Shown: positions 48,644-58,122, counted from the stretch's first letter. The stretch: 64,000 nucleotides of DNA from Lachnospiraceae bacterium (GCA_017938315.1 JAGBBV010000010.1:1-64000); one strand, 5' to 3'. Translations and numbers: made by a program. The notes: generated by a model not told the origin, from the letters alone.

Positions 48644-48934
48644 TTATTCCTCGTCTTGTTTTACGATTAAAAATCTTAAGACATTGTCCATGATACGAAC
48701 ACGGTTTTCGATTTCGATGGGTGCTGAAGTTTCAGCTTCGAACTTAATGAAGTAATAGAAAGCTTCTTTCATCTTCTGAACTTCATAAGCCAATCTCTTC
48801 TTACCCCAGTCGTCAACCTCAGTAATTGTTCCGCCGAATCTTTCGATTAAAGCTTTACATTTGTCAACTACTGCTGCTCTTTCATCATCTTCGATTTTCG
48901 CACTAACAACAACGGCTAATTCATATTTGCTCAT
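48644..48934 (-). CDS. rpsF: 30S ribosomal protein S6
   Basis: A 96-residue protein with MSKYELAVVVSAKIEDDERA, then the S6 signatures VDDWGKKRLAYEVQKMKEAF and YYFIKFEA. It binds S18 and the 16S rRNA platform. It is first in the operon, behind a structured leader. Confidence 0.96.
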   Translation of the reverse strand: MSKYELAVVVSAKIEDDERAAVVDKCKALIERFGGTITEVDDWGKKRLAYEVQKMKEAFYYFIKFEAETSAPIEIENRVRIMDNVLRFLIVKQDEE

Positions 48935-48974
48935 GCTTCGTTACCTCCTTTTGGTCTCTGGCCCCTGCCTGACA

Positions 48975-49018
48975 GGAGCAAGGAAAATTTACTCCCTGTT
49001 AAGGGAAATATTTGCTCC
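48975..49018 (-). promoter_or_regulatory. Structured leader upstream of rpsF, candidate S6:S18 regulatory RNA
   Basis: On the minus strand GGAGCAA (49012-49018) pairs with TTGCTCC (48975-48981), enclosing CCCTTAACAGGG (a 4-bp hairpin). Further pairing around CTGTCAGGCAGGGG follows downstream, before AAGGAGG and the rpsF ATG. Bacterial rpsF leaders often bind S6:S18 for autoregulation, but I have not matched the conserved core here. Confidence 0.4.
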
Positions 49019-49054
49019 GCTTATGCGAAACAAAACAACATATCACGAGTTAAT

Positions 49055-49083
49055 ATAATATCATAGTCTTTTTAGTTTTGCAA
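49055..49083 (-). promoter_or_regulatory. Promoter of the rpsF-ssb-rpsR operon
   Basis: On the minus strand TTGCAA (49078-49083) and TATTAT (49055-49060) are 17 nt apart. Transcription would begin near 49048, giving a leader of about 114 nt. Confidence 0.65.
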
Positions 49084-49113
49084 GCATTTCTCCGCATTTT
49101 TTCTGCATTTTTT

Positions 49114-49302
49114 CTACTTTTCTTCTTTGCGGGCAATCTCCTTTACATTCTTCTCTACCTGTTTTCTGGGTGTCATGATTTGATGCCCGCAACCCACACA
49201 TTTTAATCTAAAATCTGCACCAATCCGCAGCACCTCCCACTCCTTACTTCCACAAGGGTGAGGCTTCTTTAATTTCAAAACATCTCCAACCTGAATATCC
49301 AT
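49114..49302 (-). CDS. DUF951 family protein
   Basis: A 62-residue protein that matches DUF951: MDIQVGDVLKLKKPHPCGSK, EWEVLRIGADFRLKCVGCGH, QIMTPRKQVEK. Three Cys (one PHPCGS, one pair CVGC) could bind zinc. The family is found near rpsF in many Firmicutes; the function is unknown. It is likely cotranscribed with neighbours upstream. Confidence 0.9.
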   Translation of the reverse strand: MDIQVGDVLKLKKPHPCGSKEWEVLRIGADFRLKCVGCGHQIMTPRKQVEKNVKEIARKEEK

Positions 49303-49348
49303 ATAGTTAAATCCCTTCCGACATGACTCTTCATTTCTTATTCATCAT

Positions 49349-50065
49349 TTATAATTGCGAAAAAATTTCTCCGATACTGCCCTGTACCACTAAATCCGCC
49401 ACCGAGTCTCTGGCAGTAGATGTTTTATTTACCAAAACCAATTTGTTTCCTTTATAATAATCAATCAAGCCTGCTGCCGGGTACACCACCAGCGAAGTAC
49501 CTCCAATAATCAATACATCTGCATTACTGATAAAACTGATGGAATCTGACAAAGTCTGATTATTAAGCCCTTCCTCATACAAAACCACATCCGGCTTAAC
49601 CGTTCCGCCACAATCATCACACTTTGGAACACCATCGGCATGTAACATATACTCGGCATCAAAAAATTTACCGCAGCGTTCACAATAATTGCGAAGAACA
49701 CTTCCGTGAAGTTCCAACACCCGCTTACTTCCTGCTGCCTGATGAAGTCCGTCAATATTCTGTGTAATGACCGCTTTTAACTTTCCTTCCTGTTCCCACT
49801 GTGCCAGTTTTTTATGTGCCGCATTGGGTTTCGCTGTAAGGCATAACATTTTATCCTGATAAAAACGGAAAAATTCTGACGGGTTTCTTCTATAAAAAGT
49901 ATGACTCAGAATTGTTTCCGGCGGATAATCGTATTTCTGATTATAAAGTCCATCCACACTCCGGAAATCAGGAATGCCGCTCTCGGTGGAAACTCCGGCA
50001 CCACCAAAAAATACGATGTTATTACTGTTATCAATAATTTCCTTTAACTTCTCAACAGCTGTCAT
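49349..50065 (-). CDS. NAD-dependent protein deacylase (sirtuin)
   Basis: A 238-residue protein with the NAD site GGAGVSTESGIPDFRS, the catalytic region ITQNIDGLHQAAGSKRVLEL (His in LELHGS), and a four-Cys zinc module (CERCGKFFDAE and CDDCGGTVKPDVVLYEE). It removes acyl groups from lysines using NAD. I chose the ATG at 50065 with AAGGAG 9 nt upstream. It lies 37 nt downstream of the MATE gene. Confidence 0.93.
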   Translation of the reverse strand: MTAVEKLKEIIDNSNNIVFFGGAGVSTESGIPDFRSVDGLYNQKYDYPPETILSHTFYRRNPSEFFRFYQDKMLCLTAKPNAAHKKLAQWEQEGKLKAVITQNIDGLHQAAGSKRVLELHGSVLRNYCERCGKFFDAEYMLHADGVPKCDDCGGTVKPDVVLYEEGLNNQTLSDSISFISNADVLIIGGTSLVVYPAAGLIDYYKGNKLVLVNKTSTARDSVADLVVQGSIGEIFSQL

Positions 50066-50102
50066 AGCTACCGGCTCCTTTCCGTCTGACACCCTTATCC
50101 TT

Positions 50103-51470
50103 TTATAATTCTGATGCTACCTTTATTTTCTTAATCCATTTGCCGCTTTTTAGTCTGATCACACACCATACTGCTTTTATTACCTGATCAATTTTTAAGA
50201 AAAAGTAAATCCAAAAGGCCGGCAAATGTAAAACAAGACCTGCCAAAATACCAAGGGGAACCGATGCCACCCACAGGAAAATATTATCTGCCAGCATCAG
50301 CATTTTAGTATCTCCGCCGCCTCTGAGTACCCCTTTAGTCATAATACTGTTAGTGGCCTGGAACACAACAATAATACAAATGGACAACATTAGTTCCTTT
50401 GCTATTTCCTGTGTCTGGGGTGACAAATTATATGCACGGATCATAGGTCCGCTGATCAGCATAATGATTCCTGCCGCAAGTAGTCCGAACACAATACCAA
50501 TACCCAGAAATGCGTATCCCTGCCTGTGTGCCTTTTCCCGTTCTCCTTCACCTAATGTATAACCGGTAACAATCGCACCTGCCTGGGAAAATCCCTGAAT
50601 CATCACAGAGCTTAACTGCTGGGTTACTGCAGTTACAGCATTGGCTGCAACAAAACTCTCACCCAATCTTCCTATCACCATAGCCACAGAATTATTTCCA
50701 AGTGCCAAAATTCCGTCACTGACGAGCACCGGTATGCTGATACGGATATATTCTTTCCATAATTTCCCTACCGGAGCAAATAAATCCTTAATTCTGAAGC
50801 AAATCTCTTTATCCTTCAAGAAAAGATATCCACAAATTACGGAAAATTCAAATATACGGGCAATTAATGTGCCGATTGCTGCACCTGCAACTTCCATCCT
50901 GGGAGCACCCAATCTCCCGAAAATAAATATGTAATTGGCACCTACATTCACAAAGAAGGCAGCTATGGATGTATATAGCGGAATTCTTACCTGACCCACA
51001 TTGCGAAGAACAATGGTGCTGGTAAGGGAGAAACCAAGTAAATAGTACGTCACCACAGAATATTCCAAATATCTGGCACCATTTGAGATAATGGCTTCTT
51101 CCACCGTATAAATCTTCATAATCTGCTCCGGCAAAAAGATAGTTGCCACGCAAAATAGTGTTGACATGACAAGGCAAAGCCTAAGCATAATAGAAACTGT
51201 GCCTTTTAACGATTGGCTGTCACGCATTCCATAGTAGCGTGCCACCAAGACAGATGCGCCCATGCCGATTCCCATGCAAAAAATGTGAAAAATATTAATA
51301 AACTGGTTTGCCAGCGATACCGCAGATAACTGTGTTTCTCCTACCATCCCAATCATGATAGTATCCATCACATTCACACCATTGGTTATTAACCCTTGAA
51401 GTGCAATGGGAATCGCGATACCCGCTACCTTTTTGTAAAAATCTTTATCGTTTACATATAACTTCTGCAA
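50103..51470 (-). CDS. MATE-family efflux transporter
   Basis: A 455-residue protein with 12 membrane helices. It contains the MATE patterns AIPIALQGLITNGVNVMDTI, MIGMVGETQLSAVSLANQFI and GGGDTKMLMLADN near the C-terminus. It exports cationic drugs or metabolites, driven by Na+ or H+. The start is TTG (51470) with AAGGGG 9 nt upstream. It could be cotranscribed with the sirtuin. Confidence 0.92.
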   Translation of the reverse strand: MQKLYVNDKDFYKKVAGIAIPIALQGLITNGVNVMDTIMIGMVGETQLSAVSLANQFINIFHIFCMGIGMGASVLVARYYGMRDSQSLKGTVSIMLRLCLVMSTLFCVATIFLPEQIMKIYTVEEAIISNGARYLEYSVVTYYLLGFSLTSTIVLRNVGQVRIPLYTSIAAFFVNVGANYIFIFGRLGAPRMEVAGAAIGTLIARIFEFSVICGYLFLKDKEICFRIKDLFAPVGKLWKEYIRISIPVLVSDGILALGNNSVAMVIGRLGESFVAANAVTAVTQQLSSVMIQGFSQAGAIVTGYTLGEGEREKAHRQGYAFLGIGIVFGLLAAGIIMLISGPMIRAYNLSPQTQEIAKELMLSICIIVVFQATNSIMTKGVLRGGGDTKMLMLADNIFLWVASVPLGILAGLVLHLPAFWIYFFLKIDQVIKAVWCVIRLKSGKWIKKIKVASEL

Positions 51471-51490
51471 CTTAAAATGCCCCTTAAAAT

Positions 51491-51525
51491 AAAAAACTGA
51501 ACTTAGCAGTGCAAAGTCCAGTTTT
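51491..51525 (-). terminator. Terminator after the acyltransferase-hydrolase fusion gene
   Basis: On the minus strand AAAACTGGACTT pairs with AAGTTCAGTTTT (one G-U pair) around a 9-nt loop and is followed by TTATTTT. Confidence 0.8.
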
Positions 51526-51551
51526 ATTTTAAATCTTTTTTATTTTTCTGT

Positions 51552-53663
51552 CTAGTGTAGCCCGTCTATAAATTCCTTCGTTTTCTCTGCAATGGCGGGG
51601 GTTGTATAGTAGGCAAAATATGGCGTTCCGGCGAGAACCTCTATTTTTTGTATATCCGGATTAGAAATCACATTTTCATGAAGCTTCATCCAGTCCAAAT
51701 CGCCATACACATTTCCCTTACAGCTGTAATTAGCAAGCAAAAACAATACCGGCATATCATCCCCATATGTTTTTCCAAACAACGGTTTTGCATTTTGATA
51801 TTCATTCGCAGCTTCTTCCACGGCATTTCTATTAGCCAAATTATCCACCCACATTTCCTCAATCACTTCAAGTTCCGCTTTTCTGCTATAGCGGAATATG
51901 CTTCTGTAGGCATTAAACCACATTCTGGAGAAACCGGTGGATGCAAATAACTTTTCTGCATAATAAGATACTTCATTTGTTCTTTTTAGGTATCTCTCAT
52001 ATTCTTGTACCGTCATTTGCCGTATCCGGATTGTTTCCTCCACCTGCCCTGCCACATAAGTATCCAAAGCTACCACGGCTTCCACTTCCTCCGGATAAGC
52101 CTCTGCATATAGCTGTGCATAAAGTCCCGCTGAATGATACGGCATTAAGATGTAAGGTCCCTTTTCGCCCAAGTCGCGAAGCGCCGTGTGCACTTCATAT
52201 ACAAGGTTTTCCGCTCTGCGTTCCTTATCCGTCGTATCACTGTATCCACAGCCAAACTGATCCAGAATAATTACCTTATAGTTTTCTGCCAAAGTATCTG
52301 CCAACGGCTTTAATGTAACAGTGGGACAGACATCCCTAAAACTGCTAAGCAGCACAATTGTATGCTCTCCTTCTCCGCTCACATAGGCCGCCATCTTTTT
52401 TTCGTCTACTTCTGCATAGATAATATTTTCTTCTCCGTACTTTGTCACCTTTTCTTTCATATTGCCGCTTTTTTTGTGACTTGTCACAGCAAAAAACAAT
52501 GTACTTACCAAAAATATTCCAAGGAAAATAAATGCTATTTTCTTCAGGTAACGGCACATATCCCGCACGCCTTCTCTTTTATTATCCAAAAAGGTAAACA
52601 CTAGTTTGTGCAGGAAATGCAAGCCAAAGGCAAGGGGAACGGAAATTACAAATACCACCAATGTATATACTGCTACGTTTCTAATATAATAAAGCGGTTC
52701 AATTTCTTCCTTGATAAAGCTATAGCCAAACAACTGTACAAAAAGACCGTGGACTAAATACAATTCCAGGGTAAAACTTCCTATAAATGTAAGAACCCTG
52801 TTACCAATTTTTAATTTCATTCCCAACATAAGTACAAAGGCAACAAATGAAGTGGCTGCTATCATCTGCAGCATAAGACTTCCCCATCTGTTTATCATAT
52901 TCTCCGAGAACATAAATGAAATCACGGTCAGCAGAATAGATAAGATTACATACAGCATATATCTCTTTTTTATTTCTGCAAGTATTTTTTCTTCATATTT
53001 TGCAAACAAAAGACCAACCAAAAACAAAATAACTGTATTGTACCACCAGTCACCATATATCCACCAGTCACAGTAAAGCATGTATAGAAGTATGATTATG
53101 CCTAATACTGCTATTGCAAATTTTTCTTTTTTGCAAAAACGGAACGCAACATAAAAACCTATGTAAAGAACCATTAGTGCAAATATAAACCATGCATAGG
53201 TGTTAAACAAATCCGGTCCGCCCACGCTAAAAGGATGTGCAAACCAGGTAATTTTATCTCCCATCCGCATTCTAAAATACAAAAAGAAAAAGCTGGTTGT
53301 CACAAATGCTAAAATAAGGGGTAAAATGCGGCGCGCAAAAAATCCTGTTAAATAATTTTCTTTTGTAAGATAACTCTTGTAAAGACCGTAGCCCGAGCAA
53401 AACAAGAAAACTGCAACAAATAGATATCCTATCGGTACAAAAAAGTCCAGACCGTGAACGATATATTCTTCTTTTAACCAGGGTGCACATGTTTTTTGAC
53501 CCAAATGATGAAATATAATGCAAATAGCAAAGAATCCCTGTATGGCTTTCGTTTGGGTTAACGACATAAAATCATCATTCCATGCATTTTTCCCATACAG
53601 CTTTGAGCCGTAAAGCAGTAAAAGTAATAATAACGGATAAAAAATATAAACAATGTAGTCCAT
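51552..53663 (-). CDS. Membrane acyltransferase fused to an alpha/beta-hydrolase domain
   Basis: A 703-residue two-part protein. Residues about 1-365 form an acyltransferase-3-like membrane domain with ten or so helices and the conserved early His pair in ICIIFHHLGQ. After another membrane helix (IAFIFLGIFLVSTLFFAV) an alpha/beta-hydrolase domain starts near residue 405 (TIVLLSSF, VIILDQFGCGYSD). Its nucleophile elbow is MPYHSAGLYAQLYA. The GxSxG first Gly is Tyr, and no clear catalytic His is seen near the end (GTPYFAYYTTPAI). The membrane part could transfer acyl groups to surface glycans, and the hydrolase part could bind or trim them. The fusion is unusual. Confidence 0.75.
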   Translation of the reverse strand: MDYIVYIFYPLLLLLLLYGSKLYGKNAWNDDFMSLTQTKAIQGFFAICIIFHHLGQKTCAPWLKEEYIVHGLDFFVPIGYLFVAVFLFCSGYGLYKSYLTKENYLTGFFARRILPLILAFVTTSFFFLYFRMRMGDKITWFAHPFSVGGPDLFNTYAWFIFALMVLYIGFYVAFRFCKKEKFAIAVLGIIILLYMLYCDWWIYGDWWYNTVILFLVGLLFAKYEEKILAEIKKRYMLYVILSILLTVISFMFSENMINRWGSLMLQMIAATSFVAFVLMLGMKLKIGNRVLTFIGSFTLELYLVHGLFVQLFGYSFIKEEIEPLYYIRNVAVYTLVVFVISVPLAFGLHFLHKLVFTFLDNKREGVRDMCRYLKKIAFIFLGIFLVSTLFFAVTSHKKSGNMKEKVTKYGEENIIYAEVDEKKMAAYVSGEGEHTIVLLSSFRDVCPTVTLKPLADTLAENYKVIILDQFGCGYSDTTDKERRAENLVYEVHTALRDLGEKGPYILMPYHSAGLYAQLYAEAYPEEVEAVVALDTYVAGQVEETIRIRQMTVQEYERYLKRTNEVSYYAEKLFASTGFSRMWFNAYRSIFRYSRKAELEVIEEMWVDNLANRNAVEEAANEYQNAKPLFGKTYGDDMPVLFLLANYSCKGNVYGDLDWMKLHENVISNPDIQKIEVLAGTPYFAYYTTPAIAEKTKEFIDGLH

Positions 53664-53793
53664 CTTATTCCCCCATTTTCTTTTCTGTCTCCCATCTTAT
53701 CAATTCACTTTACCTGTGTATATCAAAATATAAAGATTTATGATATAATATTCATGTAGTTTTTATCACACTATCCACTATGAGGCATTAAAA

Positions 53794-54555
53794 ATGAGGA
53801 AAAGAGCACAGATTACTCCAAAAGACGTACAGCATCTGCTAACATTAAAACTGGACAGCGGTTTTGCACACTATTCACAGAACGAAGACATGAAACGATA
53901 TGAATATATGATTATGGGAGATATGCGAAGTGTAGAAGAAGCGAGAAAAACATTTATTGCTGCAAGACAGGGCTGTCTTTCCAAAGACCCTATCCGCAAT
54001 CTGAAATATATGTTTGCCATTTCTACAGGGCTTGCTTCACGTTTTGTAGTAGAAGCAGGCCTTCCCATCGAGGTAGCATATTCCATCAGCGACTTATATA
54101 TACAAAAAATGGATGAATTAAATACAGAATCAGAAATAACAGAATTGCAATGCGAAATGCATGCTCACTATACAAGAGAAATGCAAAAACTACGCAAGCA
54201 AAACGCGTTATCACGCCCTGTCAACCAATGTATCGAATATATTGATTCCCATTTAAACGAACACATAACACTTGCTGTTTTATCAGCACAAATTGGACTT
54301 TCCGCAGGACACCTATCTGCTGTATTTAAAAAAGAAATGAATCAAACCATTGGGGATTACATCACCAAAGCACGTATTGAAAGCGCAAAAAATATGCTGA
54401 ACTATTCTGAGTACACGTACTCACAAATCAGTTCAGCACTTGCTTTTTCCTCTCAAAGCCATTTCACGAAAGTTTTCCGTGAAAAAACCGGATACACACC
54501 TAAAGAATATCGTATGAAATTTTATGTAAAGAGCATCTCTTCTCTTAAGTCCTAA
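53794..54555 (+). CDS. AraC-family transcriptional regulator
   Basis: A 253-residue protein whose C-terminal 100 residues form the double HTH of AraC/XylS (EHITLAVLSAQIGLSAGHLS, then YTYSQISSALAFSSQSHFTK and VFREKTGYTPKEYR). The N-terminal 130 residues are helical and not a cupin, a pattern seen in many Clostridia. GAGG lies 8 nt before the ATG. It converges with the XRE/S24 gene with an 11-nt overlap. The effector is unknown. Confidence 0.88.
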   Translation: MRKRAQITPKDVQHLLTLKLDSGFAHYSQNEDMKRYEYMIMGDMRSVEEARKTFIAARQGCLSKDPIRNLKYMFAISTGLASRFVVEAGLPIEVAYSISDLYIQKMDELNTESEITELQCEMHAHYTREMQKLRKQNALSRPVNQCIEYIDSHLNEHITLAVLSAQIGLSAGHLSAVFKKEMNQTIGDYITKARIESAKNMLNYSEYTYSQISSALAFSSQSHFTKVFREKTGYTPKEYRMKFYVKSISSLKS

Positions 54556-55231
54556 CCACGCCGATGCAGGTTCCGATGTACTCAATTTCATTCATGCGTT
54601 TTAACACAATATCCGCACCTTCGCTATGCAAACATTTTAAACGGTATTGACCTTCTTCTTCCACAAACTTTCTGATATATGCACGGTCAGTTTTATAGAA
54701 AGCGGCATATTCCCCGTTTCTCGGGAAACGGTTTTCAAATAACAGAATGTCATCTTTACAGTATACCGGTAGCAAATCGTTATTCGGAATCGTGATGGCA
54801 ATATACGCTTCATCGATGACCGTATCGATATAAATCACTTCACTGTTTTCATAAATAAGTCCACTTCTGACATCACCCCTGGGAACCAGACATGGGATTT
54901 GATGTTTCCCGGTTCTTTCACGGTCTGCTTTTGCCGCTGTAGCCTCATATCTGGATACCACTTCAATAATGCTTTTCCCATGAGGCCCACATGCCCGGTA
55001 ATTCTGCAGCAATAACCTTTCCTGAGGTGTATGATTGCACTGCCCCATCATACAGTTGACGCTTAAGTTAAATGCTTTTGCCATCTTCATGACAGTTGAC
55101 ACTTTCGGGTCGTTGGTCTTTCCGTAATAAACGTTTCTGACTGTTTCCATAGGAAGGTCCGCTATATCGGCAAGTTGCTGAAGAGACCATCCCTTTTCAT
55201 ATAACAGTTCTTTTAACCGCGCACTTATCAT
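54545..55231 (-). CDS. XRE-type regulator with S24-like (LexA/CI) domain, catalytically degenerate
   Basis: A 228-residue protein with an N-terminal HTH (MISARLKELLYEKGWSLQQL, ADLPMETVRNVYYGKT) and a C-terminal S24-peptidase-like beta fold at about 125-225. The Lys region RAYIRKFVEEEGQ is present, but the usual GDSMEP serine motif reads PNNDLLPVY, so self-cleavage is unlikely. Related proteins regulate phage or stress genes. It overlaps the convergent AraC gene by 11 nt. Confidence 0.75.
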   Translation of the reverse strand: MISARLKELLYEKGWSLQQLADIADLPMETVRNVYYGKTNDPKVSTVMKMAKAFNLSVNCMMGQCNHTPQERLLLQNYRACGPHGKSIIEVVSRYEATAAKADRERTGKHQIPCLVPRGDVRSGLIYENSEVIYIDTVIDEAYIAITIPNNDLLPVYCKDDILLFENRFPRNGEYAAFYKTDRAYIRKFVEEEGQYRLKCLHSEGADIVLKRMNEIEYIGTCIGVVRT

Positions 55232-55388
55232 ATTGTAAATTCCCCTTTTATGAAATAATCCTATTTATTTCTATAAAAAATATGCGGTAAAAACGTCTTT
55301 CTGTCAACGAAATATTTTTATTTTTTATATTTTTTTAACTCAAAACCGCTAAAAATGTCAAAAAAATTGCGATTTTTGTCAAGTTTGG

Positions 55389-56066
55389 TCATTTTACAAT
55401 TCCACCATGAAAATTACACTCATAGATTTTATTTTTCCTGTAATATATTTCTTCCTGCCCCTGAAACCAAATAAACTCTCCTGACACTTGACAATGATAA
55501 AGATAGTCTCCCTTTTCATATACTTCCGGTCCTCTGTAAGGCCTCTCTTCCGGAACTGCCATAAGCGCTTCCTTTAAGAAATCGCCGCTGAAATTTTCTC
55601 CGATTACACGCCCGGCATAATTCATACTCCAGATTGGCACATCATGCAACCAGACAGCCTCTTCTCCCACAAAACATTCTCCGCCAAGATAAGTATCATA
55701 ATATTTATATCCTGTACTGTTTTCATAGCTCAAGTCATGGGAACCCAGTCTGCATGGCTTTACTTCCGGTGCTTTGGCAGCATATGTATTCCTCTTTGCC
55801 AATAAAAGAAAATCTATTGTTTCGTCAATATCCAAATCATCTCTTGCAGAAAGAACAAGATTACATTCATCACTTTCTTTTACTATCCGGTCAATGGTCA
55901 CCCCATACAATTCACTCAGCAATATTAATCCGTTTAATTCCGGCACAGCCTGTCCCGTTTCCCACTTGCTGACAGTTTGTCTTGCAATACCCAATTTATC
56001 TGCAAGTTGTTCCTGCGAATAGCCGTTTTCTTTCCTTAAAAGTTGTAATTTTTCCTGTAAAACCAT
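55389..56066 (-). CDS. XRE-family regulator with DUF5680 domain
   Basis: A 225-residue protein with an XRE HTH at residues 1-65 (GIARQTVSKWETGQAVPELN). A C-terminal DUF5680 domain follows at about 80-225 (TIDFLLLAKRNTYAAKAPEV, DLSYENSTGYKYYDTYLGGE, CFVGEEAVW, WSMNYAGRVIGE). The function of the domain is unknown; it may bind a metabolite. The gene stands alone. Confidence 0.85.
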   Translation of the reverse strand: MVLQEKLQLLRKENGYSQEQLADKLGIARQTVSKWETGQAVPELNGLILLSELYGVTIDRIVKESDECNLVLSARDDLDIDETIDFLLLAKRNTYAAKAPEVKPCRLGSHDLSYENSTGYKYYDTYLGGECFVGEEAVWLHDVPIWSMNYAGRVIGENFSGDFLKEALMAVPEERPYRGPEVYEKGDYLYHCQVSGEFIWFQGQEEIYYRKNKIYECNFHGGIVK

Positions 56067-56231
56067 AGAAAACCACCTCCCAATGCAATCATGCTATTAT
56101 TATAGCAAACGGACTTTTTTATAACCACCATTTTAAGGTTTCAAAAATGTCACTATATGATTGCAAAAGGAAAATGGTTTCCCTATCAATATTCCCCTTA
56201 TTCGCTTTTTATTTCCCTATTCTGCAAGAGC

Positions 56232-56552
56232 TTATTCAACTGTAACAGCAGTACCGCTGGCGGTCACCATTAACATTCCGTTGTCTGCACCGAGCACTTC
56301 ATAATCAATATCAACACCTACCACAGCATTTGCACCCATTTGCATTGCTCGCTGCTCCATTTCCCTAAGTGCATTTTCTCTGGCATTTACAAGCTCTTCT
56401 TCATAACTTCTTGACCTACCACCAAAAACATTACTAAGAGATGCTGCGATATCTCTTACAAAGTTTACACCGGAGATAACCTCTCCGAAGGCAATCCCTT
56501 TATACTCCACAATTCTTTTTCCTTCTACCGAAGGTGTTGTTGTAATAATCAT
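56232..56552 (-). CDS. YbjQ family (DUF74) heavy-metal-binding-like protein
   Basis: A 106-residue protein with the YbjQ pattern [40 protein letters not shown]-like, RSRSYEEEL and [16 protein letters not shown]. The family forms pentameric rings and is annotated as metal-binding by structure; a physiological role is not firm. I chose the ATG at 56552 (GGAGG 8 nt upstream). It follows the small membrane gene by 33 nt. Confidence 0.9.
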   Translation of the reverse strand: MIITTTPSVEGKRIVEYKGIAFGEVISGVNFVRDIAASLSNVFGGRSRSYEEELVNARENALREMEQRAMQMGANAVVGVDIDYEVLGADNGMLMVTASGTAVTVE

Positions 56553-56585
56553 TCTTTTATCCTCCATGTAAATAATAATTTTTTC

Positions 56586-56810
56586 TTAAATTCCCGGTAC
56601 TAATAACTTGAAACCATTTTTAAATAGCCAAAGGCCGACCGGAATTAAAATCAGTGTGCAACAACAGGCCAATCCGATTGCCCACATTGCCAAAGATAAC
56701 GGTACTTCTATAAACAACCAGAAGCATGCTGCAAACAATGCACCTGTCACTTTAAATCCAAGCCAAAGCATTCCGCATAAAAATGCCAAACCAATTAAAA
56801 ACCCTATCAT
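56586..56810 (-). CDS. Small membrane protein of unknown function
   Basis: A 74-residue protein with two or three hydrophobic segments (LIGLAFLCGMLWLGFKVTGA, LFAACFWLFIEVPLSLAMWA, LACCCTLILIPVGLWLF). GGAGG lies 4 nt before the ATG. It is cotranscribed with the YbjQ gene. I recognise no family. Confidence 0.65.
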   Translation of the reverse strand: MIGFLIGLAFLCGMLWLGFKVTGALFAACFWLFIEVPLSLAMWAIGLACCCTLILIPVGLWLFKNGFKLLVPGI

Positions 56811-56992
56811 ATGTCCTCCCTTCCGATGTAGGTCACCCTTTCTAAAATTAGGGGTTTTTCCTTATCTGTTTATAGTATATAATAGAGATGTTGTAAAAAA
56901 CATGTTAAAAAATGCGACTTAAAGCATCTTATTTCGCCAATAAGTGCGAAATACCTGCATATAGCACAAAAGGGGAAAGGAACCAATATCTT

Positions 56993-57475
56993 ATGGGGAG
57001 AAAGTCTACAAAAGAAAACAAAAACATGTATCAAACCAGCCGCGAGGCTGCCAATTTAACCCGCGAAGGTGCAGCTGAACTACTTACATATATATCCTCT
57101 GACAGAATTGAAAAAATAGAAAGCGGGAAATCACTTCCGCATCCGGATGAAATTCTCGCCATGGCTGATTGTTATAAAAATCCTTCTTTATGTAATTATT
57201 ATTGTTCCCATGAATGTCCTATCGGCCAGCAATATGTTCCGGAAGTAAAGATAAAAGAGCTTTCTCAAATTACCCTTGAAATGCTTGCCTCGCTCAATTC
57301 TATGGAAAAAGAGAAAAGCCGTTTAATCGAAATTACTGTTGACGGTGCTATCACAGAAGATGAAATGAAGGACTTTGAACAAATTCAGGAAAAGCTTTCA
57401 CAAATTTCCCAAGCTATCGGCTCCCTTCAATTATGGGTGCAAAAGGCAATTATTGATGGAAAGATTTCCCGGTAA
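56993..57475 (+). CDS. XRE-like HTH protein, 160 residues
   Basis: The HTH is at about residues 10-70 (YQTSREAANLTREGAAELLT, ISSDRIEKIESGKSLPHPDE). A CysCys region (LCNYYCSHECPIGQQYVPEV) that could bind metal follows, and then a C-terminal helical coiled coil (DEMKDFEQIQEKLSQISQAI). This is a compact regulator type found in Clostridia, often near mobile or accessory genes. I chose ATG 56993 with GGAA about 10 nt upstream; the ATG at 56912 lacks a site. Targets are unknown. Confidence 0.75.
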   Translation: MGRKSTKENKNMYQTSREAANLTREGAAELLTYISSDRIEKIESGKSLPHPDEILAMADCYKNPSLCNYYCSHECPIGQQYVPEVKIKELSQITLEMLASLNSMEKEKSRLIEITVDGAITEDEMKDFEQIQEKLSQISQAIGSLQLWVQKAIIDGKISR

Positions 57476-57500
57476 CATTTTCTTTCGCTTTATGCAACAG

Positions 57501-58118
57501 CTATTTACCAAAATCAATCCGTACCAGTTTCTTGCCATTGGGCAATACGCGTTCTGATGTTTGAAGCATCCGGTAGTTTATTTCATCCATACTACTAATC
57601 AAAGGTTTTTCTTCCATTTGATGATGAACCTCATCCAAACAATCAAAAGCATGTATGTAGGGCGAATCCGAAACAAAGGACTCGCCTTCGTTTATTTGTA
57701 TAATGCAGGAGATATACTTGGGATTTACTGTTTTAACTACCCTCTGGAAACAATCATAACCAATGTATTCCACCAAAAGATTTGCTATTAACAATTCTGC
57801 ATAGGGAAGTTTCCCTGTTTCATTCAACAAATCTACACAAATAGTTTCCAGCGTTTCTCCTAAATTCAAATATCTTTCTCCACATTCCTCAAGAAAATCT
57901 TCATTTACATCCACACCATAAACTTTCTTTATCTTTTCTTTTTCAATATGCTGAAGGCCGTTTCCTCCGGCTACGCCGAGAATCATAATTGTCTCTATGT
58001 CGTATGCTTCAAATTGTTCTTTCATCATCTCATTTAATACCTGAAGCTGATATACACTGTCCAATTTCATATGATTTTCATAATCGGATAAATTGATTTG
58101 TTTCCATGGGTTTTTCAT
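57501..58118 (-). CDS. Class I SAM-dependent methyltransferase
   Basis: A 205-residue protein with motif I in IMILGVAGGNGLQHIEKEK, an acidic strand-2 end in VYGVDVNEDFLEEC, and a motif IV-like AELLIANLLVEYIGYD. The second half has CIIQINEGESFVSDSPYIHA. The substrate is unknown. It lies 4 nt downstream of the flavodoxin-fold gene, so they share a transcript. Confidence 0.8.
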   Translation of the reverse strand: MKNPWKQINLSDYENHMKLDSVYQLQVLNEMMKEQFEAYDIETIMILGVAGGNGLQHIEKEKIKKVYGVDVNEDFLEECGERYLNLGETLETICVDLLNETGKLPYAELLIANLLVEYIGYDCFQRVVKTVNPKYISCIIQINEGESFVSDSPYIHAFDCLDEVHHQMEEKPLISSMDEINYRMLQTSERVLPNGKKLVRIDFGK

Positions 58119-58122
58119 AATA

